DNA of 64,000 bases from Turnera subulata (lineage: Eukaryota; Streptophyta; Magnoliopsida; Malpighiales; Passifloraceae): contig JAKUCV010002763.1 of NCBI GenBank assembly GCA_028386065.3, positions 62,001 through 126,000 of the forward strand, given 5' to 3'. Positions 1 through 10,544 of the stretch are shown here, piece by piece. Position 1 is the first letter of the stretch, and each line of letters opens with the position of its first letter. A program made the translations under genes and the position numbers. The notes below the pieces were generated by a model. It saw nothing but the letters and a program-made list of their open reading frames with translations, was not told the DNA's origin and searched no databases.

Positions 1-1350
1 TGAGAAGGAGATTAATATGCTCCTGAAGAGCACAAGTTTACTATGCTCTGGCAGAGCATAAATTTCATTATACTCCTGAAGAGCATAAATTTTGCTACTT
101 ACAATAATAAAAGGAAAGTGAAGGATATTTTATACAAGTCTCAAAAGAATCTACTAATATTTGTTCCAAATGGATATCCTGAGACAATAAGTGGAAGAGA
201 TACTGAATATCTCTCTATTACAAAGGCTACTGCCGCAGGTAACAAACAAATTATGAAAGGATTACTTACGCTATCCGTTAGACTGTTCGAGTCATTAAAA
301 GTAATCATATCCAGCCAGAAGCTGACACACAACAGTCTGAAGTTTGCACTAGAGCGAAGCTATCATATAATTTTTCTTAAGTTATTAAAATCCATAGTTA
401 GCACAGCCCAAAGCTGGCACCAACCCGAAGTTGGCTCATGGATTTATTGTTTGGCATGACCGAGTGGGCCATCCTGGATCAATAATGATGCATAAAATTA
501 TTGAAAATTCAATTGGTCATTCATTGAAAAGCCAGAAGTTTTTCTAATCTAATGAATTTTCATGTGCTTGCTTGCTTACAAAAAAAATTAATTATTCAGC
601 CTTCAGATGATATGGTTGGCCTAGAATCACCAGCAATTTTGGAAATTATTCAGGGAGATGTCCGCGGACTAATAAATCCGCTTTCTGGACCATTTAGATA
701 ATTTTATAGTTTTGATCGATGCATCGACTGGATGGTCTAATGTGTGCTTATTAGACGTAATTTGGCATTTCACACGCTTACTTTTATAATTAAGCCGATT
801 TGCGGGCACACATCCCTGATTATGTTATAAGACTATATGTCTTGCTATTGCTGGTATATTCCTCCAATGGTTAATGCATATCATTGGAAAGAATGGTTGA
901 ACATCCTGTAGCTAATGTTCATACCCAAAATGATCTGGGTGAATCGTTTATTAAATGTTTCCAATTGATTGCAGGACTATTGCTAACGAAAAATAAACTA
1001 ATATTTTACATGCAGCAACACTTGTACTCATCAGGCCAATAAGTTATCATAAGCTCTCCCTATTCAATTGGTTCTTGGTCACGAACCTAATATTTTCCAT
1101 CTTTAGACCTTTCATTGTGGAGTATATGTGCCAATTGCTCCACCACAGTGAACTAAAATGGGTCCTCAATGAAGATTGGGAATATATGTTGGATATAAAT
1201 CTCCACTGAATATAAAATATTTGGAACCAACAATTGGAGATTTATTTTACAGCAAGATTTGTTGATTGTCATTTGGATGAAAATATTTATCAAATATTAG
1301 GGGGAGAAAAGAAGCAGCTGGATAAGGAGATTAAATGGAATGCTATATCG
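1..1350 (+). pseudogene. Ty1/copia polyprotein relic, GAG-pre-integrase and integrase part
   Basis: Decayed 5' portion of a plus-strand copia polyprotein that enters from the left edge. Copia-type text is visible near 170-215 (YPETISGRDTEYL, typical just before the GAG-pre-integrase zinc finger). Integrase-like pieces follow in several frames, and near 1240-1345 there is the post-integrase stretch FVDCHLDENIYQILGGEK. Stops and frameshifts are dense, so nothing is translatable. The reading continues after an inserted solo LTR at 3152, where the residues that normally follow resume. The 5' LTR and gag would lie left of the window. Family assignment to plant Ty1/copia is secure; the lineage is not. 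Confidence 0.8.
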
Positions 1351-1355
1351 TTATC
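1351..1355. repeat. Target site duplication TTATC, left copy
   Basis: The 5-bp TTATC precedes the TGTGAATACCC end of the solo LTR and recurs directly after its other end at 3147-3151. Removing the insert plus one copy rejoins the copia reading (W-N-A-I-S-L-S then S-F-D-L-R-T-N). Confidence 0.85.
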
Positions 1356-3146
1356 TGTGAATACCCGACCCAAAATCACTTGGGCTTATTCACCTAATCC
1401 TTTCACCTTCTTCCTCGGGTCAGTCCCATGTCATTGGAATCACCACCCAAATTTTATTAAGGGCAAAATTTGGGAAAAACCTTTACAAGACTCCTTTAGG
1501 CTACATGGTCATGGCGAACCAAAGACATGGAATCGGGGGTTCGTCATGGATGGGATGGTGTTAGGCACCCATCCGTGTTGGGTCGAAACCTTGAGCAATT
1601 GAAGAAATTATGTATGCCTTGTGCAGGTGTACAAGTGTGGAAGCAAGTCACAAAATTGAATTGGAGGGGAAGGAGAAGAAGGTGCGAGACAAAGGGGAAA
1701 AATAAAATATTTGGGCTTGAGTCTCCACCACTGGAGACCACGTACGTACCCCAACGACCGGGTTCAAAGCCCACGTAGTTCTTGACATGACATCACAAAA
1801 ATCACATGATCAATAAAAACATCATCAAATAATCAACAAGTAGCAATCAATAAAAGTGTGCAATCGAAAAGGGTTAGAACACTTAGCTCGGTTGTTGGAC
1901 AGAATCTATAAGTCGTATTTTTCTTGATTTTGGTCAATTCAAATGGTCGATTCAGCTTCTGATCTCAACAACAAAGTTGTGGCTCTCTCTCTCAGCTTTC
2001 CAGAGAGCCCAAGCTCACAAAAATCCGACTTTTATAACTTGAGATATGAATTATTTTCTGAAACTACTTGCATCAGGTCCTTCTACTTGGATTGCCCACC
2101 TTCTTGGCTCCTAGGTTGTTTTTGATTGATTCCTCCTCTTAATCTCCTCTTGCTGGCTTTCTTCTTGATGCTTTTCCACGAAATTCCTCCGGAGTTTCTC
2201 CCTATGGAATTGTTTCTAGGCTTGGAGAAGTAGAGTTTCTCCAAGCAAATAAAGCTTATGGGGGTGTGTGTGTAATGAGTAATTGCTCCCTTGAAAATGT
2301 GTGTGAGGGGTCTTATTTATAGTGTTCTAGGAAGCCTAGGAGCGTGGACCTACTTAATGGTGAAGATTATGCCCGGAAATCTGGTCTAAAACCGCGTAGG
2401 ATCGAATTAGAAACAAAATCGGAGAAAATCGGGGGATCTGGGCACCTATGACTGCCGCTGCCAGCGGTCATCCACTGAATGAACACCTGTGCCAGCGGTT
2501 ATGTGAGGATGACCGCCGATCACCCCGCATGTCACTCGTTCTTTCCATTTTTGAACCCTCAATCCCCCTAATTCAGCCTTGATTTGATCCTACTGCGTAA
2601 TCAACCCATAATCAACCCAGAATCACTCAATTACTTGATTACTACTCTTCTAAATCATTCCATAACTGATTGATTACACATTAATACCCATTTTAAGCAA
2701 AATCATACCATAAACACCTTTACCAATTAAAGGATGATTTGATTCTGATTTTCCACAAAAATCAGAACCAAAATTAGTCTGTAAGTAAAGTGTTTATGGG
2801 CTAACTAAACTCTAGAGAATTAATTAAATTGGGCTCTCAAACCCATCCTTAAATCCAAAGATAAATCATCTCATTAAAATTGGACTAAAGATAGATAAGA
2901 GGCCCAAGTAATGAAATAAACACATTTCAGTGTAAATTATATATTTTGTCATAAGATTAAATCATCTCATTAATCCTAGTATTCCAATGTACAAAGGCTC
3001 AAATTACTAAAATGCATTGTTTCCACTAAGATAAATTCTTAACGTGCCTTACTCCTAGGATCAAATCATCTCATTAACCCTAAGTTCAAACATGTTTAAA
3101 ACCTAAACTTTGTGGAAAATTCGTGGGTTAAATTTGGGTGTTCACA
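1356..3146. mobile_element. Solo LTR, 1.79 kb, inserted in a copia relic
   Basis: The insert starts TGTGAATACCC and ends GGGTGTTCACA; the ends are inverted copies with one mismatch and carry canonical TG...CA termini. TTATC target duplications flank it. No gag, pol, primer-binding site or second LTR is present, so this is a solo LTR left by LTR-LTR recombination, or a very short non-autonomous element. A TATA-like stretch (CTTATTTATAG, about 2311-2321) could be the LTR promoter. Near 2450-2520 there is a short palindrome cluster built on CCGCTGCCAGCGG. The phrase AAATCATCTCATTAA recurs about every 100 bp near 2866, 2964 and 3064. Small ORFs at 1527-1778 and 1943-2125 look accidental. Confidence 0.82.
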
Positions 3147-4728
3147 TTATCGAGCTTTGATCTTAGAACAAATCATTGTGAACTTGAAGTTCAAAAGATG
3201 ATTCATGTGCAAAATATAGCAAATCAATTGCCAGACACATTTACTGATGTCAATAGAGTGACCAAATCTCATAGTCTAGCTGCAAATGCTCCTGTTAGAA
3301 TTGATGTCCCCGAAGGACAATCTAAGAATGCAAATGAGTCCAAAGTACACTAGAAGTGTGGCAGACCACTCGGTTCCAAAGATAAAAATCCTATACAGGG
3401 AAAAAAAGGAGCAAAAATAAAAGATGGCCCCAACAAAGTAATAAGCACTCCTGTAGAGGTTCAAATTAAAAATCCTCAAGAAGAGGAAAATCCTCCAGAA
3501 GAGGTTCCTGACACAATTAATAAAGTTCCAGAAGTAACTCAGAAATAAGTCAAAATGATGAGATCTCAATCAACTATATTATGTCAGGAATAAGGTGAAA
3601 TCGGCGTGAAATAACCGTCGACGTGATTTTTGCATATAATGTAGCAGTAAATAATATGGAAGGAAATGAGGATCATGAGACTAAATCAGTTGATGAATTT
3701 CGGAATAGAAATGATTGGCTAAAATGAAGAGACACAATTACGGCTGATTTAGACTCGCTCGTGAAGCGAAGAGTTTTTGGGCCTCTAGTCCCTACACCTG
3801 ATGGTGTAAAACCGGTCAGTTATAAATGGGTATTTGTGCAAAAAATAAACAAAAAAAATAAAATAGTGAGAGATAAATCATGGTTTGTTGCACAAGGATT
3901 ACCCGACGACCTAATATTGATTGTGAGGAGACATACTCTCCCGTGGTGGATGCAATTACTTTTCAGTATCCGATTAGTCTAGCAGTACATGAAAAACTAG
4001 AAATGCATCTAATGGATGTTGTTACAGCCTATCTCTATGGATCGATTAGTCATGACATATACTTGAGAATTCCTGAAGGATTCAAGTTGCCTGAAGCAAC
4101 TAATTCCCGGGGTATATAATCAATTAAACTAAAAGAATTTTTATATGGTTCAAAGCAATTTGGGTGTGTGTATATTTGGATGCAGGTCATTTATTTAATC
4201 CATATAAAGCTCAGACAGAAACAAGCTACTTCTTTACATTTTGAGAAATTCTTATATCATGGCGATCCACAAAACAAAGCCTAGTTGCTACCTCCTTGAT
4301 CATGCAGGGATTTTGTCAATACATGGAGCTAGTCAGGAATGTACTTGGCTAAGGTCAATAACACAGTAGGTCCGAGATTCAGATAACAAGAAAAAAATCC
4401 AAAAATGCATTATGAAGATACTGTGGCCTTCATTGCCCAACAGAAAGAAGAATACATTAAAAGTGATTGAACAAAGCACATATCACTAAAGTTCTTTTTT
4501 GAAAAACTAATTACCAAGGCACATCCAACTTGAACTTTTGAAAGGTTGATAAAGAAGAGTGGCTTGCAGTGACTTCGAGATATCAAAGGATGCCAAAATG
4601 AGGGGGAGTAGAATACGCACTACACTTTTTTTTCCTTCACCAAGTTTTTATCCCACTGGGTTTTTCTTGATAAGTTTTTTAACGAGGCAATTTCCCCTAA
4701 GCGTATTCTATTTCTAATACAATGACAT
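3147..4728 (+). pseudogene. Ty1/copia polyprotein relic, reverse transcriptase and RNase H part
   Basis: Continuation of the copia relic. After TTATC the reading resumes with LRTNHCELEVQKMIH, the linker before RT. RT text follows in two frames: 3761-3900 (SYKWVFVQKI) and 3920-4119 (YSPVVDAITF, MDVVTAYLYG, IPEGFKLPEA). The YVDD palm motif is absent: the reading jumps from about 4155 to RNase H (YLDAGHL near 4175, ATSLIMQGFCQYME region 4280-4330, FIAQQKEEYIKSD near 4430). The tail has the usual copia 3' UTR phrase around 4620-4700 (CCCACTGGGTTTTTC, AACGAGGCAA). Non-functional. Confidence 0.82.
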
Positions 4729-4739
4729 TAGAGGGGGAG
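4729..4739 (+). other. Polypurine tract of forward copia
   Basis: Purine run AGAGGGGGAG immediately before the TGTTGTGAAAC start of the LTR, in the position that primes plus-strand DNA synthesis in copia elements. An earlier purine run lies near 4600. Confidence 0.75.
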
Positions 4740-4951
4740 TGTTGTGAAACAAATGCTCATTGTACCCAATCATCAACATTCAAATTCAGATATATTACCG
4801 TATCTATTTAATTCATTGTATTTAATATTCAGTTTACCAAACCTTTATCAGTTGTGTATATGTACCTATAAATAGGCATATCTAGATAAAGAAGAAGATC
4901 ACCAAAATATAGAAGAAGAAAGGAAATACCTTCTCAATTCAATATGAAACA
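4740..4951 (+). repeat. 3' LTR of forward copia, 212 bp
   Basis: Begins TGTTGTGAAAC just after the polypurine tract and ends TATGAAACA, giving TGTT...AACA ends. A TATA-like CTATAAATAGG lies near 4866-4876. It is followed at once by sequence of the minus-strand SIRE-like copia, so this element probably inserted into that one. The matching 5' LTR and the other target duplication copy lie outside the window; the candidate right copy is ATTAG (4952-4956). Confidence 0.7.
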
Positions 4952-6480
4952 ATTAGACCCGAAAATCTTAAAGTAACTATTGTTTGACTTTTTGTCATTC
5001 CAAATCTCATAGGGTGTCTTTTCAAGTGTTGATCTAATAGACACTCTATTCAGTATGTAACATGCTGTGTTTTCTATTTCAGCCTAGAAATAAGTAGAAA
5101 GAATATGTTCATTTAACATAGTTCTTACCATCACTTGCAAGGTTCGGTTTTTCCTTTTTGCTACCCCATTTTGTTGAGGAGTTCTTGGAGCCGAAAAGGT
5201 ATGGTTGATGCCAATTTCTTCACAGAAGTGATTAAAGATAATATCATCGATTTTTCCTCCGTGATCACTTCTAATCTTTTTTAACCTATACTCATTCTCA
5301 TTCTATAGCTTTCTAACTAAGGATCCAAACTCATGAAGAACAATATCCATTTGAGCTACAAAGATGACCAAGTAAAGCGTGAATAATCATTCACAATAAC
5401 AAAGGTATATTGCTTACCTCCTAGACTTACCAAAAGAGATCAAGATGTAAAAGTTCCAATGGCCGGGATATTGCTAGAGCATTTTTAGGTTTGAAAGAGC
5501 TTTGGATTGTTTTCCTAGTTGACAAGCTCGGCATATCCTTTCTTTTTCAAATTCATTGATGGAAGTCCTCTTACAAGCTCCTTCTTTAGTAGGTTTTCAA
5601 TGAGTTCCAAGTGTGTATGTCCCAACCTTCTATGCCATAACTGAGGAGTTTATAGGTCTCCGGTCATGTGTCTTGAGCATCAACCATTGAGTACCCATTG
5701 ATCTCTCTTTTCCTACAAAATAATCAGGTTTTTGGTACCCACACAAGCTTGGGTCCTTAGAGGTTAGTTTTGGTATCTTTAGGTATCCATATAAACTTTA
5801 CTGGACAATATTTCTTCTAAATATGTAACTTTTTATATCATGTCCAGTCCGATTACAATAGTGACAAGTAATGTGACTCTTATGACTCTTATCAAATTTA
5901 ATAAAGAAGTTTATGTGTAATGAAGAGCTTCTGGAGTGTAATGAGCATGGTTATGAACTTTCTTGTTCTCAAAGACATCACGAGTCGCCCCTAGACCTAC
6001 TTTTTGTAGAGTATGTCTTTGCTGCTCGAGAATCATATCTAATCCTTTACTTCGAGGCTCAAATTTCTTTAACATACCATTCAGATTCTCAACGAGTTTT
6101 TTTAGCCTGATGTTCTATTTTTAAGTCTTATCATGTTGCTCTTTGTTAGCTAATATTTTCTTCTTTTATTCACTATATGCACTAACCAGAGCATCCTTGC
6201 TTGTCTTGGCATTATGGATGCCAGATGAACAAGCTATCAGTTCATTTTTAGTCTTTCAAAACTAGCTTGTTGATCTAACTTTTCTGACTCTAAGACCTCT
6301 ATCTTTCTCCTAAGCTGAATGTTTTCTTTTTTCATTTTCTTGAAGCTTTAGAATAGTTCATCATAGGCATCTTGCAAATTATCAAAATCACATTCAGAGG
6401 AGTTAGAATCGATTACCTCATTGTCATCTTTTGTGATGAGTCATGCTTTGGCACCTTCTTCTTATTCTGAATCACTCTCA
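4952..6480 (-). pseudogene. SIRE-like copia internal region, integrase part (relic)
   Basis: On the minus strand this region reads as copia integrase in broken frames. Near 5640-5570 it gives LWHRRLGHTHLELIENLL (GAG-pre-integrase), near 5410 FVIVNDYSRFTW (integrase core), and near 5200-5000 the NGVxxRKNRTLQVMVRTML-type segment followed by NDKKS near 4985. Frames change often and stops are frequent. The region 5750-6480, between gag zinc knuckle and integrase, is too decayed to assign. It is cut at 4951 by the forward copia LTR, so RT and RNase H of this copy are missing here. Confidence 0.75.
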
Positions 6481-7382
6481 GATTCTAGATCATCCCATGT
6501 TGCCATTGCCTTCTTACCTTTTCCGTTGGAAGCATCAAACTTGGATTTTCTTTGTGAGGGGCAATCCACTTTAATGTGTCCAAGGCGATTGCATCCATAA
6601 CAAAGATGTTGATCTTTCTTCGACTCTTCAAGTTTGACTCCTTTAGAGCTTCTTCCTCTTTGATTTCTTTTCTTGAGGAGCTTAAAGATTTTGCCAATGA
6701 CAAGAGTTATATCTGAATCACTCTCAGAATCATCGTCTTGTGTGTTGAAAGCTAACTCTTTCTTTCTTTTGGCTTTTTCTTCAATTTTTCAGCCATGCAC
6801 AATGAGGTTTCCCATGAGCTCATTGTAGGTAAGCGTATTTACATCTTTGGCTTCCTCAATGGCTGTGACTTTGGGTTCCCATTCAGCCGGAAGTGATCTA
6901 AGGATTTTAGTTACCTTCTCTTTTGTTGTGATCACTTTCCCTAGACATGCAAGGTTGTTGCATAAAATTGTGAACCTTGTATCTAGGTCTTGAATGGACT
7001 CGTCACCTCTCATTTGGAACAACTCGAAATCTCTCATGAGTCTGTTCATCTTGGATTCTTTAACTTGATTGGTGCCCTCATGAGCTATATAAAGAAGACT
7101 CCAAATGATGTGCGGTGTTGCATGAACGCATTCGTTCAAACTCGGCTTGGCTAATGCCACAAAGGAGAACATTTTTAGCTTGTGCATCTAGCTTCGCCCT
7201 TTTCATTTCTCCTCCACTGCAGTGCTGCATATCTTTAGTTGGACGTATGTATGGTGTGTTCACTATTTGCCACATCTCCAAATCCTTTCCTTCAAGAAAA
7301 GTCTTCATGCCAAATTTCTAGTGGTCAAAGCTTAACCTATTGAAATATGGAGCATTGTTGATATTGTTTCCCTCGAATGCCA
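6481..7382 (-). pseudogene. SIRE-like copia gag (relic)
   Basis: Minus-strand gag starting near 7382 (MAFEGNN), continuing through FGMKTFLEGKDLEMW and SQAEFERMRSCNTAHHIW to ESMNRLMRDFELFQMRGDES-like text, DLDTRFTILCNNLA and ILRSLPAEWEPKVTAIEEA, the UBN2/retrotrans_gag core of copia elements. Near 6600-6555 is an intact zinc knuckle, CYGCNRLGHIKVDC (CX2CX4HX4C), followed by an acidic DDLESESDSE segment. At least two frameshifts and several stops break it. The order after it (primer site, then LTR at higher coordinates) confirms minus orientation. Confidence 0.85.
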
Positions 7383-7420
7383 TGATCTTTTTCTCCTGGA
7401 GGTTAATCCAACAAAAGAGA

Positions 7421-7437
7421 TCCTTGCTCCACTACCA
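7421..7437 (-). other. Primer-binding site of SIRE-like copia
   Basis: On the minus strand the sequence is TGGTAGTGGAGCAAGGA, close to the TGGTATCAGAGC-type site complementary to initiator methionine tRNA used by plant copia elements. It lies between the gag start and the LTR. Confidence 0.7.
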
Positions 7438-8097
7438 ATTCTAGGCCCAATTTAGCAAAGAGGAGGGTGAATTAACCCCTTTTTTGCCTAATCTCTGATT
7501 TGGCACAATTGATGCCAAATTCTCTTATAACTCGGATTTGCAGATTAAGAATTCAAACAAGTACACTAATGCACTCTTAAGGGAGAAGGAATAGAGAAAT
7601 TGACACAACGATTTAGAGTGGTTCGCCACTAAGGACTACATCCACTACTCAAGGATCCACCTTGAGATTTCTAATCTTCACTATGCCGTGGCTTTTACAG
7701 GTTCAACCACAACCTTTTACAAGCTTTTTCCTAGGCTAAGCTCAAACCTATCACTCACCACAAACCTCTCCGGTTTGTTAAATCCCACCTTAGCAAACTA
7801 ATCCCAAGTTCCTACTAAGGTGTATTTGATCTCAAAGCAAGGAATCTTCAATGACAAAGTAAAGAAGAAGTACAACTAAGCTCAACTCTTTAGCCTTATA
7901 GACAACACTCAATTTAGGCTTTTTTTGGAGAACTGTAAGTATAACTCAAGTAGTATAATGTCAAGACTTCGTAATAGTAGCTCTGACTTGAGTTCTTTAG
8001 TCTTCCTTCAATTTATAGAGGCTAGGGGAAGTGGTAGCCTCATCATCCAACGGCTAGCTATCACTTTCTGCTACCTCAAGATTTGACATCATTGGTG

Positions 8098-8608
8098 CCA
8101 AAACGTTCGCTCCAGTTTCCAGAAAGTGGTCTTTATGTACTGAGCCGTTGCCTAGATTTGAATCTCCTAAGTTGGACTGAATGAGAATGAGTCATTGTGA
8201 GAGTTTTTCAGTCCTTTAAACAAACACCTACACAATAAAGAGAAACAAACTTGTAGGTTTTGTGCTCATAGGAGCGCCTCCAACAGATGGCTCCAATGTA
8301 CAAGAAAGTTAGCCAAAGCTTAGTAGACTCCTAGGTTTGGAGATCCTAGGATGATCAGAATGAAAGCTAGCCGTTGTGAGACCTACCCAGATTCTTAGTC
8401 CAATATTTTTTGAGTTAAACAAAGTTAGATACCAGGTTTATAGAGTATGGGAGCGTGTACAACAAGTTGGCTCAATCTTCCAGAAAATCAGCATAGGCTA
8501 ACTGGGTACCTATGTTTGATGATCCCAAGTTGGGGCTAAATAGAGATGAATCTTTGAAAGCCTTATCCAGATCAATAAACAAATATATTCTAGGTTGATT
8601 CATGCTTA
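8098..8608. repeat. Diverged tandem repeat inside the SIRE-like LTR, about 175-bp unit
   Basis: Three degenerate copies share GGAGCG(C/T)..CAACA, GGCTC(C/A)A, TTCCAGAAA, CCTAGGTTTG, GATCC(T/C)A and TTATCCAGAT-like phrases near 8098-8265, 8266-8440 and 8441-8608. A fourth, partial copy resumes at 10215 on the other side of the inserted solo LTR (GGAGCATCTCCAACAAATG at about 10240). Confidence 0.6.
8604..8608. repeat. Target site duplication GCTTA, left copy
   Basis: GCTTA precedes TGTTAG of the solo LTR and is repeated at 10215-10219 right after CTAACA. Confidence 0.85.
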
Positions 8609-10214
8609 TGTTAGAACAATAGTCCTACGCTAGAGGGGGGGGGGGGGTGAATAGCATTTCTCGGATTAAAACAAAATAAGCAGGAAATAATTGCGGAATT
8701 GAAAGATTGAAGGACACAAGAATTTTTATACTGGTTCACACACAACTAATTTGTGGCTAATCCAGTCCTTCAAGTCTCACTTGAAGATTTCACTATCTAG
8801 TGTTAAGCTTACGGGTGCTTAACAAACCGTTACAACCTAGAGTTCTATTCCCAAGAAACTCTAATTTCTTGCTTGAAGATACCTCACTTCAAGACTTCTC
8901 ACACAAGAAGATATACCCTCTTCCTATGAATCTCAACAAGTGAACTAACCTCCCTTAAGGTGTATAACAATACAATCACTCAACAAAAGCTCTCACAAGA
9001 GTAGATATGAGTTACAGAATTTAAGCTAAAAAAGGCAACTCTCAAATCCTCAAAGGATATTGGCTCAATTAAGATTTGTAATGTATGTATGAATGAATGA
9101 TTGTAGAGAGTTGATTGCTTGAATCAGAGCTGAAAATGCACAATTTATAGCTCTGAAAAGTTATGGAGCTGTTTGAAATGCACTTAAGAAAACAGCTTTA
9201 AACAAGACATAGTGGGTGCTGAAAAGTTGTCAGAAATAACGGCTCAACATCGATGTTTAAAGGTACAACATCGATGTTTTGTCCAGTAAATTTGAATTAT
9301 TGGACTAACGGTAACTAAAACATCGATGTTCTCCAACCCAACATCGATGTTATTTTGATTATGTGTAAAATCCTTTAAAGCATCATGTGAAGAACATCGA
9401 TGTTTGAAAACCAACATCGATGTTATTTTGCTTCTGTGAAAATGAGATGAAAACTGATCATTGAAGAACATCGATGTTTAATTTACAACATCGATGTTAT
9501 TTTGCTTCTGTGAACAAGAGTTAAAGAACCGATTTGAAGAACATCGAAGTTCTAAAGCCAACATCGATGTTTTGCTCATGTAAAAAATATTTTCAAATGC
9601 AACGGTCATGAGAACATCATTGTTTAGGAAGCCAACATCGATGTTCTGAGCCTTTTGCCAATTTTTGGAAAATTATTTAAAGGCAGGAACATCGATGTTT
9701 AGATGACAACATCGATGTTATTTTGGCTCGGCAAAAATGATTTTAAGAATGACTTGAAAGAACATCGATGTTACAAATGGGAACATCGATGTTATGACTA
9801 ATTTTACAAGCAACGACCATTATAACATCGATGTTATAGATTCCAACATCGATGTTATTTGCCTACTGCCAATTTTGAAAAATTGTTTGAAAGCATAACA
9901 TCGATGTTTTAAAACTCAACATCGATGTTATTGACTCAAAAAATAGTTTGATGTTTGAAATATGTTTATGTGATGCATGAGCAAATTTTATCTTATTTTG
10001 AGACAATGTTCTAGAAGAGTTGAGTGTTATACCTTGTACATTTTATAAATCTAACTCTTCTTTCTTGCTCTTCTTTGCACTTCAATGCTTGATCATTTCT
10101 TTGATCACATTGCTTGAGCACTTCTTTGCTTGATTTCTTTTTGCTTCATCTTTGTCATGATCTTGAATTGGTTTGTCGATTATCAAAACCTGTAATGAAC
10201 CATGAGGTCTAACA
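8609..10214. mobile_element. Solo LTR, 1.61 kb, with palindrome array
   Basis: Starts TGTTAGAAC and ends GGTCTAACA, so the termini are inverted TGTTAG...CTAACA, flanked by GCTTA duplications. No coding region or primer-binding site is present. Near its left end is a run of 13 G (8635-8647). From 9246 to 9929 it contains ten pairs of the 12-bp palindrome AACATCGATGTT. It sits inside the SIRE-like LTR and interrupts that LTR's tandem repeats, so it is younger. An open minus-strand stretch at 9244-9471 is a by-product of the array, not a gene. Confidence 0.85.
9246..9929. repeat. Array 1: twenty AACATCGATGTT palindromes in ten pairs
   Basis: Copies start at 9246, 9267, 9319, 9340, 9393, 9413, 9467, 9487, 9540, 9560, 9613, 9634, 9688, 9708, 9761, 9782, 9824, 9845, 9897 and 9918. 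Eighteen are perfect; 9540 (AACATCGAAGTT) and 9613 (AACATCATTGTT) each have one substitution. Start-to-start spacing inside a pair is always 20 or 21 bp; pairs recur every 63-74 bp. Linkers vary, but many pairs are followed by ATTTTG(G)C and CTCGGCAAAAATG or CTACTGCCAATTTTG text. Confidence 0.95.
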
Positions 10215-10530
10215 GCTTAAATTCATGTTCATAGGGTATAGGAGCATCTCCAACAAATGTCTCAAAGTTGTAAGAGAAGCAATAAGGTCCATGGGTATGA
10301 AAGAGACTTAGGCTTACTAAAATAATACCCTTAGTACACATACCAATCCCACTAACCTCAAACCTTAGGAAATGTGAATTCATTATTTAATTCAAGGGTT
10401 TGGGTGGTGGATTAAAATATTCATAAACCTAGTTTGTCATTAATCAAAACTAATTAAGCATATGGTTAAATAATTAAATTAAACAATTAATTAGTCACTA
10501 ATGCACATGTTAATTACCTTAACCCAATAT

Positions 10531-10544
10531 TCTCCCTCTTTTTT
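10531..10544 (-). other. Polypurine tract of SIRE-like copia
   Basis: Minus strand reads AAAAAAGAGGGAGA just before the LTR start and just after TTTGTCATCAT, the phrase that commonly precedes the 3' LTR in SIRE-class copia elements. A second purine run, AAAAGGGGGAGAAAAG in minus sense, lies near 10825. Confidence 0.65.

Larger units (their letters stand above)
7438..10528 (-). repeat. LTR of SIRE-like copia, split by a solo LTR
   Basis: In minus orientation the LTR begins near 10528 just after a polypurine tract and ends near 7438 next to the primer-binding site. Without the solo LTR and one target duplication (8609-10219) it is about 1.48 kb, a plausible SIRE-class size. It has gag-oriented internal sequence on one side and 3' internal sequence on the other, so a single LTR joins two internal regions of the same polarity. 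Ends are worn (TATTGGG start). It carries a diverged tandem repeat at about 8098-8608. Confidence 0.65.

Noticed and set aside
9244..9471. Open minus-strand frame of 75 codons
   Set aside because: It is produced by the AACATCGATGTT repeats, which read repeatedly as HRC/NIDV-like text in this frame; no codon bias or homology.
9246..9929. Array with short repeats and spacers might be called a CRISPR array
   Set aside because: Repeats are 12-bp palindromes in pairs with 8-9 bp gaps and homologous linkers, in a plant LTR; there are no cas genes and no unique 30-bp spacers.
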